Source: Straminergon stramineum
Lineage: Eukaryota; Streptophyta; Bryopsida; Hypnales; Calliergonaceae
Reading direction: 5' to 3'
NCBI GenBank assembly: GCA_963920665.1
Contig: OY987269.1
Location: 15,564,501-15,628,500, forward strand
DNA: 64,000 bases
A program made the translations under genes and the position numbers. The notes beneath the pieces were generated by a model that did no database searches, had not been told where the DNA came from, and saw only the letters and a program-made list of their open reading frames with translations. Below are positions 38,816-50,472 of this stretch, piece after piece. Positions within the stretch are counted from its first letter, which is position 1, and each line of letters opens with the position of its first letter.

Positions 38816-39087
38816 TTAATTCCAACTTGGGAAACGTGTTAGTCCTTGATTGGTGGATACTCATGTTCTAATAGGTACACGGAGTGGTGGTTATAGGGTT
38901 TAGGATAGGACGTTTATGACTCTAGTCTAGTGGAAGTTTTGTAATTTTAGGGCAGACCACTTTAGAAACTCATAGAAGTTACAATTTTAATTGTAAAATT
39001 ATAATTCCACTTGGGTTTGATTCGTGAAACATGCACACACCTCTGAAAAATATGTGCCCCTCCTCGAGTTGGTCCTAATATACTCAA

Positions 39088-39233
39088 GGCCTCTTCACAC
39101 TATGGCCGTCCAAGTCGAGAGGCCGTGGGATTGAATGGCCAAACTTTGGTGAGAGTCCAAGGAAATGAGCAATAAATAGGCCCAAAAAATTAGGAATTGG
39201 AGCCTTCGGCCGGCCATAGTGTGAAGCCTCCAA
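39088..39233. mobile_element. Small TIR element (MITE-like), ends TTCACACTATGGCCG
   Basis: ggcctcttcacactatggccg at about 39088-39109 is inverted at about 39210-39233 (cggccatagtgtgaagcctcc). That gives terminal repeats of about 20 bp around 145 bp in total. A related end (gccgtagtgtgaagtggcc) lies at 39860-39878, so a family is present. I could not settle the target duplication. Confidence 0.6.
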
Positions 39234-39533
39234 AGGCCAAAGTCCAAAGTCCAAGCCCAAAGTCCAAACCTATTCCATTTTTTCAACTTCTAATCCATTC
39301 AATTTCTGAAATTTTCAATAAATTGTCACCCATGTGACAATTTTTTCAAGCGAAAGGTTAAAAAACATGAGAAAGGAGTCAAAAATGGCCTTGGAAAAAT
39401 AATTACAGCACATGCTCTCATCATTAAGCAAGGAATATGAAGGATATAAATGGAATAAAAAGGTGGCATTAAACATTGAAGGGAAGTAGGTTCATAGAAT
39501 GCAAAGACTCCCCATTGTAATGGTGGAGACTAG

Positions 39534-39575
39534 GGTTCAAACCCCAATGGGGACACAAATAAACAAATAAACAAA
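39534..39575 (+). repeat. SINE-like 3' fragment: box B plus (aaataaac)n tail
   Basis: GGTTCAAACCC (39534-39544) fits the pol III box-B consensus and is followed within 15 bp by a (aaataaac)n tail. No convincing box A or target duplication was seen, so this may be a truncated SINE or a coincidence. Confidence 0.3.
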
Positions 39576-39654
39576 TAAGAGCATCTTACCTATTTCTGCA
39601 AAAAAGTCTGATCTAATGGCTCAGATTTTATCAGATTTTGAAAAAAACTTGACA

Positions 39655-39713
39655 GACTCTCGATTAGAGTTTGGGTCGGCCAAAAATGGAGACCCAAACT
39701 CTAATCGAGAGTC
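39655..39713. repeat. Perfect 23-bp hairpin with 13-nt loop
   Basis: The arm at 39655-39677 (begins gactctcgattag) is exactly reverse-complementary to 39691-39713. The core gactctcga recurs as gacggactctcgatc near 39842-39855. The surrounding 39612-39890 therefore looks like a larger palindromic element with subterminal repeats. A MITE or small-RNA hairpin would both fit. Confidence 0.8.
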
Positions 39714-40194
39714 CGTCACCATGTAGGCGTTTGGGTGCCATCTAGGCAGACAAGTAGGCGACGGACTTTGGGTTGTGCCTCCTTGTGTGAAGGCTTGAGA
39801 GGCCAAACTCTTGGGTTTCTGCAATCTCATTGGCTGAAATCGACGGACTCTCGATCTTGTGCCGTAGTGTGAAGTGGCCCTCAGATTGTGAATCAGGGTG
39901 GTAATAGGCTGGTCTACCTTAGTTCTAGCTTTTAGGGTTCACCGCATGCAAAGGCGGGCTGAGTCATCGCGACGGCTTGAAGCGCAAGCCAGCTAGGCGC
40001 TCGTTGGACTTCTCCTTGCAAAATCCCGCTGCCCTTCCACCTATTGCGGCTTTCTTCTTCCTCCTGTTCTCCGCTCTAATGCTTGCAACCTCGCCTGCTT
40101 CGCTTGATCGCTCCCTTACCTTTTCTCCTTCAATCGAGGCTCCCGTCTTCCTCACCGCATCAGTTTGTTTTCTGTTTTTTCTGCCGTAGAAATC

Positions 40195-43100
40195 ATGGTA
40201 AACTTCGCTCATTACATCAAACCCTAGCCTCGTCGTCTGTTTCCTCGTCGTTAGATATGGTCGTTCGTGTCGTGATGGTTAGGCCGCGTCGTTTCATTTG
40301 GCTTTGGGTTCTTGTGTGTGACAAGGTTTTCATTATTTATAGACAATTGGTTTATGGGGAGCTTAGAATTTTTTGGTTCGGGTGTGATTGTGGCTCCGTG
40401 GTTACTTTAGAAACCTGTGATCGTTCCTATCAGTGTGCTGTGTTTTGGTTCGAGGTTGTTGTTGGACGGCAATTTGTTGATTTTTGCTTGCTTCGAACCC
40501 TACCTTGACTTTCTCTTGCTTGCGCTCCATCGTGCCTCGATGCTTAGGACACATCAGATTTTCGTTTGTTTCGTTTTTTTCATGCGGCAAGATTTTTTTA
40601 AGTAGATAAGGGATTCGTTCGGTTTAAGAAGGATGTGTGAATAGTTTAGTGTTTTTTTGTTTGGTTCAGTTTGTGTGTCGTTCTGTCTGTTTGGGGTGTC
40701 TGTTTGGGGAGTGTGTTTTGTGGAATGTGTTGCGTTTGCTGGCAATGTTTTGGTTTTGTATCTGAGGAATTTGGAACAGGAGTGCTAATATGGGTTTCCT
40801 ATTATTAACTCTAGTTTGATTTTGCTGTTTCTCGGATTTTATGTAAATTTTTAATGAAGCAATTTTGACATATGTTTTCTCCTGTGATTGTTGAGCAGGA
40901 CTCTCCTCAAAGGCGCAGCAGGTAATTAATTAGGGCTGATGCTTTTGTGTGTACCTGCATGTCTTATACTTCCTGTATGTTTGCTCATGGCGGTTACTAC
41001 CACGAGGGTTTACATGTTGTTTGTCCCCTTTTTACAGAACCCCTCCTTACAGGTATTCCGATTCTCCATCGCCAAAACGATCATCCCGAGGCCGGACCAG
41101 ATCCCAAACGCCCCCTTCAAGGAGGTAATTTCATGCAGCTTTTTATTTTTTCTGAAATGCTTTAGAAATTAATATGTCTCCTTATTCAGAGATTCATTGC
41201 GGGTTTAATCTTGAGGAACAGGGACAGGGACAGGGACAGGTCGGATGGAAGGGAGGAAGCGCTTAATCCTGGAAACAATCTATATGTTACTGGTCTCTCC
41301 ACTCGCGTGACAGAAAAGGATTTGGATGAGCATTTCTCAGAGGAGGGAAAGGTGCTTTCTGAACCCATTTTTGCCAATTTTGAATGATTCACTTTTGGAA
41401 CTTGTTTGAACTACTCTGTCCTGTCTCGGTGTCTTAAATTAAATTAAAATTTGCTATTAGAATTTTGCTAATCCTTCTTATATTTCAGGTGATAGAATGC
41501 CGTTTGGTTGTAGACCCGCGCACTCGGGAGTCGAGAGGTTTCGGTTTTGTGACCATGGACAGTGCTGAGGATGCTGATCGTTGTGTGAAGTACCTCAATC
41601 GCTCTACACTTGAGGGACGTATTATAACTGTTGAGAAGGTGAGTTCCTGTGTCATGGATTGTCCTGACCGCATTGTCTTCCTCCCTATTTCGGCTTGTCT
41701 GAGTCAAGCGTCAGCTATTGAATGCTACTGAGATATGGAATTGGCCGCACTTGTGAAGGGATGGCTAAGTGGTATGGAACATGTGTCTATCATACACGAT
41801 ATTCAAGAGTAAGCAGTATAATTTCTTACAGTAGTGCTAATGTGATTGCGTGTCTTCCTTGAACCTTTGGTCGACCAGAGAATATTCGACTATTGCTGCA
41901 GTCAACTTTCCTGTGGTCTAGATTGTGCGACCTGGTGTGCTTTAGCGAATTTCGAGTCTACCTCCAAGTTTGTGCAGGAAACTTTAATGCTGGTTCATTG
42001 AGGCTCTCCCACCGCCAATTTGGAGCATTGCATGCCATTCTTACAACAGATTACAATTCACACGTTTTTGTCATCGAATCGAATGTAATATTCAATGTCA
42101 AGTCGATATGATCGAAGCTTGGTGCTGGACTCTGCTTCAGCACACGTCTTTTGCATCCTTTCAAGTCAAGCTTGCAATCCTCAGTTGATGTAGACGGCAA
42201 GACAGCCTCAGTTGCTTGCCCCACACAGATCGATTTTGCATCAAATTACTCGAGCTTGCCATGTTGGTGTTGCTAAGTCTGTGCGGGCCTGTCAACCCAC
42301 CAGCCATTCCTCAAGTAGAGCATCACAACTACACCTGCAACAGTGTTGCACAAACTGTTGCAACCCAATCTGTTATAGCCGCGCCTCCAGTTTTACGAGT
42401 GTCTGCGAGTCAGTGGTTACTCGAGGTGGGTTGGGGCAGCTAATTACTCGACTAGCATGCCTACGCCGCTCACTCTAGCTGGGTGACTTTCCTCGTCCCA
42501 CTTCTGGTGTTACTATTTTGTTGTAGTCCAGTTAGTATTGCTTAGTTTAATAACTAGGCTTGTAATAAGCTAATAGGTCTTCAGATGTTCTGACGGTGAG
42601 ATTGGCACGGGTCGATCATCTCTTACTATGCTTGCTCATTTATGTTGATGATCGTGAATCTCCTTTTAGTGAAGTTTTACCTGTCAAGGTTTGTTGGCTT
42701 TTGTAATCCTCATGAATGAAATAGTCCAATTGAATCACGGTAGCACAATGCTGACCTCACGAAGGTCTTTTAATGTATTTTACCGTTCTTGTGATGGCGA
42801 ACTTGTCATTGCATTCTGTCAAATGTTGCGTGCATACACTTGTGCGCACCTAGAATGTGTTTCCATGCCAGATTGTAGGTTCTAGGTTATGCACTATAAT
42901 TTAATATTATACTTCCTGTTTTGCAGGCGAAGAGGAAGCGTGCAAGGACTCCAACTCCCGGGGAATATCTGGGTGTTCGAGGTATTGATCTCTCAACTTC
43001 ACTACTTTTGTTTGATAGAGAGTCTTTCGTGGGCATGATATGCTTCCGAGGGCTCGTTACTTCTCTCTAGTTTTACTTGGAATGTGTAGCACTGTCTAAT

Positions 43101-43393
43101 GTAATGTGTCAGACCGGTCCCGGGCCTAATGCTTATTAGAAGTTCTACTGTACTATAACCCTTCCATTGCAACGTTTTTGACACTCTCAGCTGCTATGCA
43201 AGCCCATTCACGTGGATACGGAGGAGACTATGGAGGAAGGAATGGAGGCCGCGACAGCTACAGTGATCGGCGAGCACCTCGGTACTCCCCGTATCGAGGC
43301 AGAGATAGAGAACGCTCTCCTCGTCACTCCCCTTACCGTGGGTATCGTCGAGAACGCTCTCGTTCACCACGCTATTCACCATATCGTCGTTGA
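40195..43393 (+). CDS. SR45a: SR-type splicing factor with RRM and RS tails (SR45a/Tra2-like, 6 introns)
   Basis: This is a nuclear RNA-binding protein that guides splice-site choice. Coding exons: 40195-40197 (ATG only), 40899-40921, 41053-41124, 41222-41351, 41489-41638, 42927-42981 and 43191-43393. All are GT-AG and in phase, giving 636 bp (211 aa). A short N-terminal RS region (MDSPQRRSRYSDSPSPK) precedes an RRM (about residues 44-126) with RNP2 LYVTGL and RNP1 RGFGFVTM. A conserved linker (RARTPTPGEYLG) links to a Gly/Arg region and a C-terminal RS tail of repeated RSPRYSPYR-like units, ending in a TGA. The architecture RS-RRM-RS with this linker is that of Tra2/SR45a. The initiator codon is the last codon of exon 1, directly abutting the splice donor. 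Intron 5 (41639-42926) is far longer than the others. The 5' UTR exon probably begins around 39.9-40.0 kb. Confidence 0.92.
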
Positions 43394-43580
43394 AATTTAG
43401 ACACGGCGATGTTATCTTCAAGCTCAGACTTCACCCTGTTGTTAGGGGACGTAGGTCAGTGATAAGTAGACGATGGTTTATGTGCTGTTTAAGCACTTGG
43501 TCTGTTTTTACCTGCAGAGTTTTCCCTTAGCTGTCTTTAAATGAAAGCATTTCAAATGCATCATTTATAGAGTTATTCGT
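43394..43580 (+). other. 3' UTR of the SR45a-like gene
   Basis: The sequence after the TGA keeps the base composition of the gene for about 180 bp and ends in an A/T-rich stretch. No further coding exon follows. Confidence 0.45.
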
Positions 43581-44217
43581 TGTCAGGAGTAAGTCTGTGA
43601 TTATCGCTGTGGGCTTCCATGTGTGTATATTTGATTTGCTCAATCGCTCATGACTAGCTGCACTTATCACATCTCTCCTTATGGCAATACACACTTCTGT
43701 GAGACTTCTGTGAGGCTGTCAAGGAAAATCTTCTCAACCAATCATAAATGAATGAATGTAAATATGCCATTTTACATCTTCTAGCAAGTTGTTTTCATCC
43801 GAAAGCTATATTTGGCTCATCTAGAATTCAAGGGTTAATGAGGATGTATGGTATATTTCAACTAGAATGAAGCCTATTGCAGTGCAATTCACTAAAAAGA
43901 TTTCATCAAGTTCCATTAAGATGTCTGATGTATAGATGTTACTAGGGTTTATTGAGTCCAATTGAATGAAATGAATGAATTTCTGTGTGTGAGAACATGG
44001 TGGATGAAATTGTGAAATGGTCTATATGCATCAAAGGACTTCTATGTACTTCAATACATCTTTCAACCCATAAATGATGCGGCCGATGATTTTTGTGTAA
44101 TGAATGATAAGGAATTTTGTTGTGTAGGATAGAAGTGGAACTATTTATAGGATAGAAGTAGAATTATTCATCTTTTGGATTAGGGGTGGAAAGGGGAGAT
44201 CTTCTATAATAGTTTAA

Positions 44218-44784
44218 CCCCTAAAGGATAAGGCACATTTTGGACACAAATTGTGAAAAATTGCTACTTCTCAGGGCAGTAAGATAAAAATGAAAAAAAA
44301 AAGTTTTTTTCAAAATTCAACCGTACAAATTTGTACTAGACTACTATGGGAATATGTAGGAAAAATTTCAGAAACTTTGACTGCACGGATTGAAAGATTG
44401 TAACATTCAAAGTTAGAAGAAAAAGTTTTTACTTGACCTTGTCCGACAGGGCCAACAGACTTTAACTCCTGTAAAAGTGAGATTTTTACACTATACATGG
44501 TTATTTTTTTGCCATTTGTATCTTATGTCATGTAAAATTACATACCTCTAAAATTTTAGAAGTAAAAGAGGAGTTTTGCAAAAATTGCCCAATAAAAAAA
44601 AAAATTCAGGGCAGCATAACTTTTGATCTAGGCACCCCATCAGAAAAAAAAAATTATATTCCCACTTAGGGGGGACATATTTACACCTTGTGTCAAAATT
44701 TCAGGAACATCCGACCAAAATTGACTTCATAGGAACCTACCCGGATTTTGATTGTCTGTTCAACAGACAATTGTCCTTTAGGGG
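44218..44784. mobile_element. TIR element bounded by TTAA (family copy 'E1')
   Basis: A 567-bp non-coding element begins CCCCTAAAGGATAA and ends with its inverse TTGTCCTTTAGGGG (13 of 14 bases paired). TTAA lies on both sides (44214-44217 and 44785-44788). Just inside the right end is a palindrome TTGTCTGTT/AACAGACAA. Its flanks are found joined, without the insert, at 19000-19145, so this is a true insertion. TTAA duplication with CCC..GGG ends is the piggyBac signature. A TA-duplicating (Tc1/mariner-like) reading with ends ACCCC..GGGGT cannot be excluded. Confidence 0.65.
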
Positions 44785-45289
44785 TTAATTCTCAATGAGT
44801 ATTTTCGATTATTTCAAGTGGATGATGCCACATAGTTCCAAAAGGCATGATTTCTACGGTCGCTAGTCCAATGTTTGATGGTTAATAATATGAAGATATA
44901 ATATGTGTTGGAAGAGTTACAATGACAATTTTTCATCTTATCTTTTTTCACATGGTTATTTTCTTCTTTCTTCTTCTATGATAATGAAGAAAGTCATGAT
45001 ACATTACCCTAGCAACATTTAGCTCCTTCCTATACTTTATGGAACATGTTTATTACCTTGCAATCAAATTAAATTTCTAAACACAAATTTGCCTCTTGAA
45101 GTATATTCAAGGTTCAACTTTATGCATAAAAGTATATAGTTGTGTATCAAATGACAAAAATATTTATTAATTTTGTGAAATATATTTAGTGTGAATTTTT
45201 TTATTGCAACAACTGAAAATATATTGGTAAATATTAGGTAAACAATCTTATTTATTTTCTTAAGGACCAAGGCATATATCAAGTAGAAA

Positions 45290-45500
45290 TTGTCAAAATT
45301 TTTAATTTTTAGGGCAGTGAGGATAAAATTATTTTTTATTTTTATTTTTGAAATTCAACTATCCACACTCTTAGTAGACTACTATGGGAATGTATGGAAA
45401 AAATTTCAGAAACTTTGATTGCATTGATTGAAAGATTATAACATTTGAAGTTAGAGATTTTTTAACAACATTGCCCAAGAAGATCAACAAACTTTAGCAT
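45290..45500. repeat. Fragment related to the 44.2-kb TIR element
   Basis: agggcagtgaggataaaa, agtagactactatgggaatgt, aaatttcagaaactttga and ttgaaagatta blocks occur in the same order as in 44270-44440. No ends are preserved. Confidence 0.65.
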
Positions 45501-45633
45501 CTCCTAGAGTGAAGCATTATTTTGCATTAATAAATCCAAGTATCTCAGAAAATATAGCATGAACTTAGAGTTTAGCTTGTGAGAACTCTAAATAATACAA
45601 TCTTGTTATTGAACTAACCAACTTTTTTATTTG

Positions 45634-45775
45634 CTCTTGTTAGCAATTGCAAAGGGATTCCAATGCATCAAAATATGCCAAAATAATTGGAATGTTGGAT
45701 GGAAAATTATTAAAGTGTTTAAAGTTTTTAATAGTAGATGTAAATAAGGAAGCATGAGCTTAGGTTTTGGCTCAT
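45634..45775 (+). repeat. Segment shared with P58IPK intron 1
   Basis: ctcttgttagcaattgc, aaagggattccaatgcat and caaaatatgccaaa continue into a further diverged stretch, and match 54381-54519 in the same order and orientation over about 140 bp. It is either a dispersed repeat or a duplicated piece of the gene's first intron. Confidence 0.7.
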
Positions 45776-46275
45776 AAATTTCAAAAACCACTATCTATTT
45801 ACCTTAACCATCTCCTAGGGTAAATTTAAAAAATACAATGAAAATATAATATTTAGTTAATAACAAGCATACATTATTGTGCATAAGATGGATTTTGATG
45901 CATGGATTGTAATAATCCATTGAAATTTTAAAATTTTAAGATGGAATAGAAACTAAAATTGAAGATTTTTTTGGTTATACTTCAAAGATCTTTTTGTAAT
46001 ACTTCGAATTCTAATATTGTCTTTAAAATTTAATAATTTCATCTTATGACCTTCATGAGGATGTCAGCCATTAAATGAACCACCTAATCACATCACCAAT
46101 GAGTTTGTAAATTAGGAAATATGTCATAATTCTAATTTTATTTATTTTTGTATGAATTGAATTGAAATATTTTTTACTACTAAATGTTTATTGTTTACTG
46201 AACTATTGGCAATAAAAATAGTTTCCATTAAAAGAAATGGGAAAACTTGATTAGTTGAAAATTATTATACCTTAA

Positions 46276-47080
46276 TCCCCAAAGTTTCTTGACTATATTT
46301 TCATCAAAAACATTCCAAAACTATCATTTCTAGTACAAGTATCAAACTTAAGATAAGAAAACATTATTGGACACATGTAATTGTAGAATCTCATACCAAG
46401 TTGGTTTGAAAATATGTAAAAAAATTTTAGAAATTTCGAATCTGTGTATTTTGCAGTATATTTGTGTTAGAATTGACAAAAATCCTTTTGGGGGCCTTGT
46501 GAAAAACCAAGCAACAACACTTCACAAGGTCACAATTGTATGAAAAAATGTACAAAATGGTGGTGCTCCTTTGGCTTCATTCTTCAAGGCAAGTTGGCTA
46601 CATGCTTGAAAAATTTCAGATCAATTGGAATTGTACTACATATACCAAAAAAATAGTAAGTAGAAAAGAGAGAATGGTTCAAAATACTAAATTGTTAAGA
46701 ATTTTGTTATAGAATTGAAAAATGACAATTGTAATGGTTTTAATGTTTTAATAAAAAATCTACACACTATGATTTTAGTTTTTACAAAAAATATTAAAAT
46801 TTGAATTAAATAAAGGACTTCAAAGTTTAATTTAGAGTAGAGATTCCAAAACTGCTTGCAAACTAAAATTCTTCATAACTTTGATCTCATTGATCAAAAT
46901 GGAATGATTAAAGGCTTTCCCTGTATATGTAAATCTAGAAAGCCAATTTCAAATTTTTATTTATGAAAAAAGTGATTTTTTTTAATTTGCCTGAGCTGCC
47001 CAAGTTGAGAAACAAACAACATTTTGTACCATAACTTTTCACTTGTATACTCAAATGAAATGAAATTAAGCACTCATGGA
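46276..47080. mobile_element. Truncated relative of the 37.9-kb TIR element (copy 'E5')
   Basis: Long similarity to 37871-38660 includes ttcttcaag-ca--ttggcta, attggaattgta and aaaatactaaattgttaa. The left end reads TTAA then TCCCCAAAG (46272-46284), a decayed family terminus. The right end is missing. Confidence 0.6.
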
Positions 47081-49103
47081 AGATATTCCTTGTCTACACC
47101 TTATAAAACAAATTTAGCCTAAATAATCCAAATCTTTGCTTGTGATCTGGTTTTTGCCTACTTCGCAAATTCCTAGGAATATAATATAGGGGTTCAATCT
47201 CCAAGGAATGATCAAATCATTTAACGTATTGTGGCTAAAGTCACATTTAAAAATAGAAATAACTTACAATATCAATTCTAAATGAAAAATAAAGTTGAAA
47301 TATCCCATTTATTCTAGGAATAGGAATTACTCATTTATCTAATTACTAGTTTCCATCTGACTCAAATGTATGCAACAAACAATTATGTAGTCCCCATCTT
47401 ATCCTAGTATGGGGGATTCAAGCAAGGGAAAACATAATATATAGCTTAAAGTATACAAGTCCTCATTTCTTGATGCATCCACTTTAAATGTAGGCTCACA
47501 ATATTTGCTTAAAGTGATACTCATCACTCAACAAACCACACTTAGTATAAACATTTCCATCCCTTTACCGGTATTACAATGTTGCTTATAGCATGTCTAT
47601 ACTAAAATTGCATAAAGCCATTCTATCAAAACAATTTATTTGTGCATATCTTCCCAGTTCAATGTCAAACTATTCAATCACTTATAATGTTCACAATCTC
47701 AAGGCTACAACCTTTATTAATTCACATTCATAGACCTGTATCAAATGAAATTTAGTTTGATTAATTCTTTATACAATATCAAGCTATAACTTAAAATCCG
47801 ATTATCCAACCACTGGGTATACTCATGACTTTATACAACTCCCATTCACTGGGATTTCTTCACAACATATACACAAACTATTATTCACTCAATGCACATA
47901 AAATTACCAATTTTAAGCCTTAAACAATTCTAGTATACAGACTTAAAGCTAATTGTCAATAGATTCAATAAAAATTGCTGAAAGCTTTTGTACAACATTC
48001 ATAAGTCTGCTTAAAGCACATTCAAATACATGTATGCTTAAGCGGACATAGACTTGTTTAAACATTCAAACATCACACTAAAAACTTAAAGTTATAATAT
48101 TTTTGTAAGGTACTTTTTTACTTAAACTTTATTTTTTCCACGAAGCACCTTTAGTATAGGGGTTCATCCAAGGATATGCCAACATAGTCTATCATGTATG
48201 TGTCTAATGTCACTTTTTCAAGTAGATATAAATAATATGTAAACTAATCTCAAACAACATACCAGGAAACATTTGTCTATTCTTTTTCTCTTTCTTTCCC
48301 CACCCTTATTTCCAGGTTCTCTCAATTTAGTTGGTAGTCCATTACTTATGTATGCAGACACAATGATATGACCGTCATAGTCCTATATAGTATTCTAAGG
48401 GAATGTCAACAATTCTCGGCAACAAGTCAGGTTGGTCAACAAGTCTTATATTTATGCATGCTCTATGACCTAATCATATAGACAAAATAATACTTTTAAA
48501 ATAGTACAAAATATTCATTAATTATTCATTTTTATGTTAGGGTCAACATGTCCAATAATTGCTCTTCATGAGCTTTTCGAACCTATATGCAAAATGTGTA
48601 AATGAGTCTCTCAGAGTGGTCAACAAGTCCAGTATGCAGAAGTATGAAATGTTTAGGACTAGTACCAGATTTTGGTCCTTAGCTTTCTCCTTCTTTAAGA
48701 TTTAGACAACAAGTCCAAAACCACAAGGTAAGTCGTTCCTAAAACACACACAAGTATTTATCAAACACAAAGAACACTAATTCCACAATTATTGCCCAAA
48801 TTCTAAATCCAAAATCTCAATTTTAAGATTATAAAATTTATTTTATAGTTTAGGGGACCTATAGTCACACACAGCCCAATGACCATGCAGAAGTGTCCCA
48901 AAACCATGAATATAAACTTAAAATTCAAAAACAGGCCCTAAAACCCTGAAATTTGCAATTTACGGCCAAGGGACCTATTACCGCGGAAAACAGACCCTAT
49001 AACCTCGCGATTTGCCTTATTACCGTGGAGCCGCCCCCTATGACCGCGTGCACTTGAACTGTGACAGATTTTGAATCCCTGATCTCCCTGTCCGATTGCT
49101 GTA

Positions 49104-49907
49104 ATGATCTATACCTCCTCTGATCACCAATTTCTTACTGATTTTCTCAAATTCTCCCCTGATCCACTCCGATTTCTTGATCTCTTCCGCGATTCTCCAA
49201 CCTTCACCCTCCCCAGGCAGCCCAAATCCCTAATCAGGAGCTCGCCACTTGCTGCGGTAGCACCTGCTTCTTCAGAATCTCCTATTCCGATCGGCGTTTG
49301 CTCCTTTTGTAGTCGGAAACTGCTGGACGTGGATCATCCGAATTGTTCATTCACGCCGGTCTTGAACTCCAAGTGGATCTGTACCGATTGTGACATGCTT
49401 CACCCTGAACTTTCAGTAAACGAGTGTGGTCTGTACAAGAGAGCTGGCACTCCCACCGGCATCCACCCCTCTCCAAATTCTCAATCTATCACCCTCAGAA
49501 ATCTCAAACTCCAGCGCTCTGATTTTTCGATCGATCGATCAGGAAAATTGCAAGGACGACACGATTTCGCTGCAAGCATAAACCAGTTCCATCGCCCAGC
49601 AACATCGGAATCTAAGTCGAGAGAAGCCACGCAAAACCGGAGCAAGCCTCGAGCAAAATTGTGGCTCAGTCTCCAGGATCCAATCCGCTCTCCTCCGATT
49701 GCAACAGCAGCTTCAAATCGACCAAAAATCTCCCATAAAAATTTCTTCGCGAATTTGATGCACCCCGACCAATTTCCAAACACAATGCCACACAGGAAAC
49801 TCGAGAAAACACAAAATTCGAAATATAGCACACAAACTCTAATCCCTAATTTTCTCTCAAAAAATCATAACACAATAATACTCACAAATATAAAAATAAT
49901 ACATTAA
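49104..49907 (+). CDS. Uncharacterised 267-codon ORF
   Basis: An uninterrupted ATG-to-TAA frame of 267 codons lies in a GC-richer island within AT-rich DNA. It has one Cys-rich block, with CSFC about 40 residues before CTDC and a further Cys nearby, which could be a zinc-binding fold. The C-terminal third becomes Asn/Lys/Ile-rich and drifts into flanking base composition, so the true gene product, if any, probably ends or is spliced earlier. I do not recognise the family. It could be an exon of a decayed gene, part of a retroelement leader, or an ORF by chance in GC-rich DNA. No intron-linked partner exon was found. Confidence 0.3.
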   Translation: MIYTSSDHQFLTDFLKFSPDPLRFLDLFRDSPTFTLPRQPKSLIRSSPLAAVAPASSESPIPIGVCSFCSRKLLDVDHPNCSFTPVLNSKWICTDCDMLHPELSVNECGLYKRAGTPTGIHPSPNSQSITLRNLKLQRSDFSIDRSGKLQGRHDFAASINQFHRPATSESKSREATQNRSKPRAKLWLSLQDPIRSPPIATAASNRPKISHKNFFANLMHPDQFPNTMPHRKLEKTQNSKYSTQTLIPNFLSKNHNTIILTNIKIIH

Positions 49908-50360
49908 TACAAGATGGGTCTTCCATACTTTGCCAATAATTTTCATATTTTGGATCCTATTTATAGTTTTGATTTCCAAAGATTTGAATGGGTGCAAAAT
50001 GGATCACACCCCATTCATCCATTTTGAATTTCGTTTTTATTTATTATTTTATTTTATTATTATGATTATTATTTGTTTTTTTCATCCATCCTAATTAATT
50101 AACCCTATTTACACTTACAGGTAAACTTTTGCTCCTAAGGGGCCCCTAATAGGGTAATTTTTCTAAAAGTGCTATTTTCTAAAAAGTTTTTGGTCTACAA
50201 TTTTCACTCAGACAATTACTTCAAGCTTCCACAACATCACACACACACTACTCCGAGCATATACAAACAACCAATATGATTCAATCAAAATTAGATATTC
50301 ATAACAACTTTAAGCACAAGAGAATACAAATGCCTTTCACAAGAAATTATACACACAATT

Positions 50361-50472
50361 GCCCAATCACTAGGTCTTTGAAGTCAATCTAAATACATAA
50401 TGAAAGATGCCCAATCACTCAGTCTTTGAAGTCAATCTAAATACAAAATATAAGATGCCCAATTACTAGGAC
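50361..50472 (+). repeat. 48-bp tandem repeat, 2.3 copies
   Basis: Units start at 50361, 50409 and 50457 with gcccaatcac or gcccaattac. The first two share gtctttgaagtcaatctaaa in full. The third is partial. Confidence 0.8.

Larger units (their letters stand above)
43600..49080. other. Gene-free, repeat-dense AT-rich interval
   Basis: I see no intact gene. The interval holds the TIR element at 44218-44784, a related fragment near 45290-45500, and a segment (45634-45775) shared with intron 1 of the P58IPK-like gene. It also holds a long relative of the 37.9-kb element (46276-47080). From 47.1 to 48.3 kb it is AT-rich DNA without structure that I can name. At 48.85-49.06 kb a GC-richer stretch repeats the phrase cctat(a/t)accgcg-like blocks. 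Confidence 0.5.

Noticed and set aside
39977..40189. 70-codon ORF ending just before the SR45a-like start codon
   Set aside because: Lies in the presumed promoter or leader. It could be an upstream ORF if transcription begins early, but there is no direct support.
40083..40508. 141-codon ORF spanning the first SR45a-like splice site
   Set aside because: Runs through the exon 1 donor into intron 1; not a credible protein.
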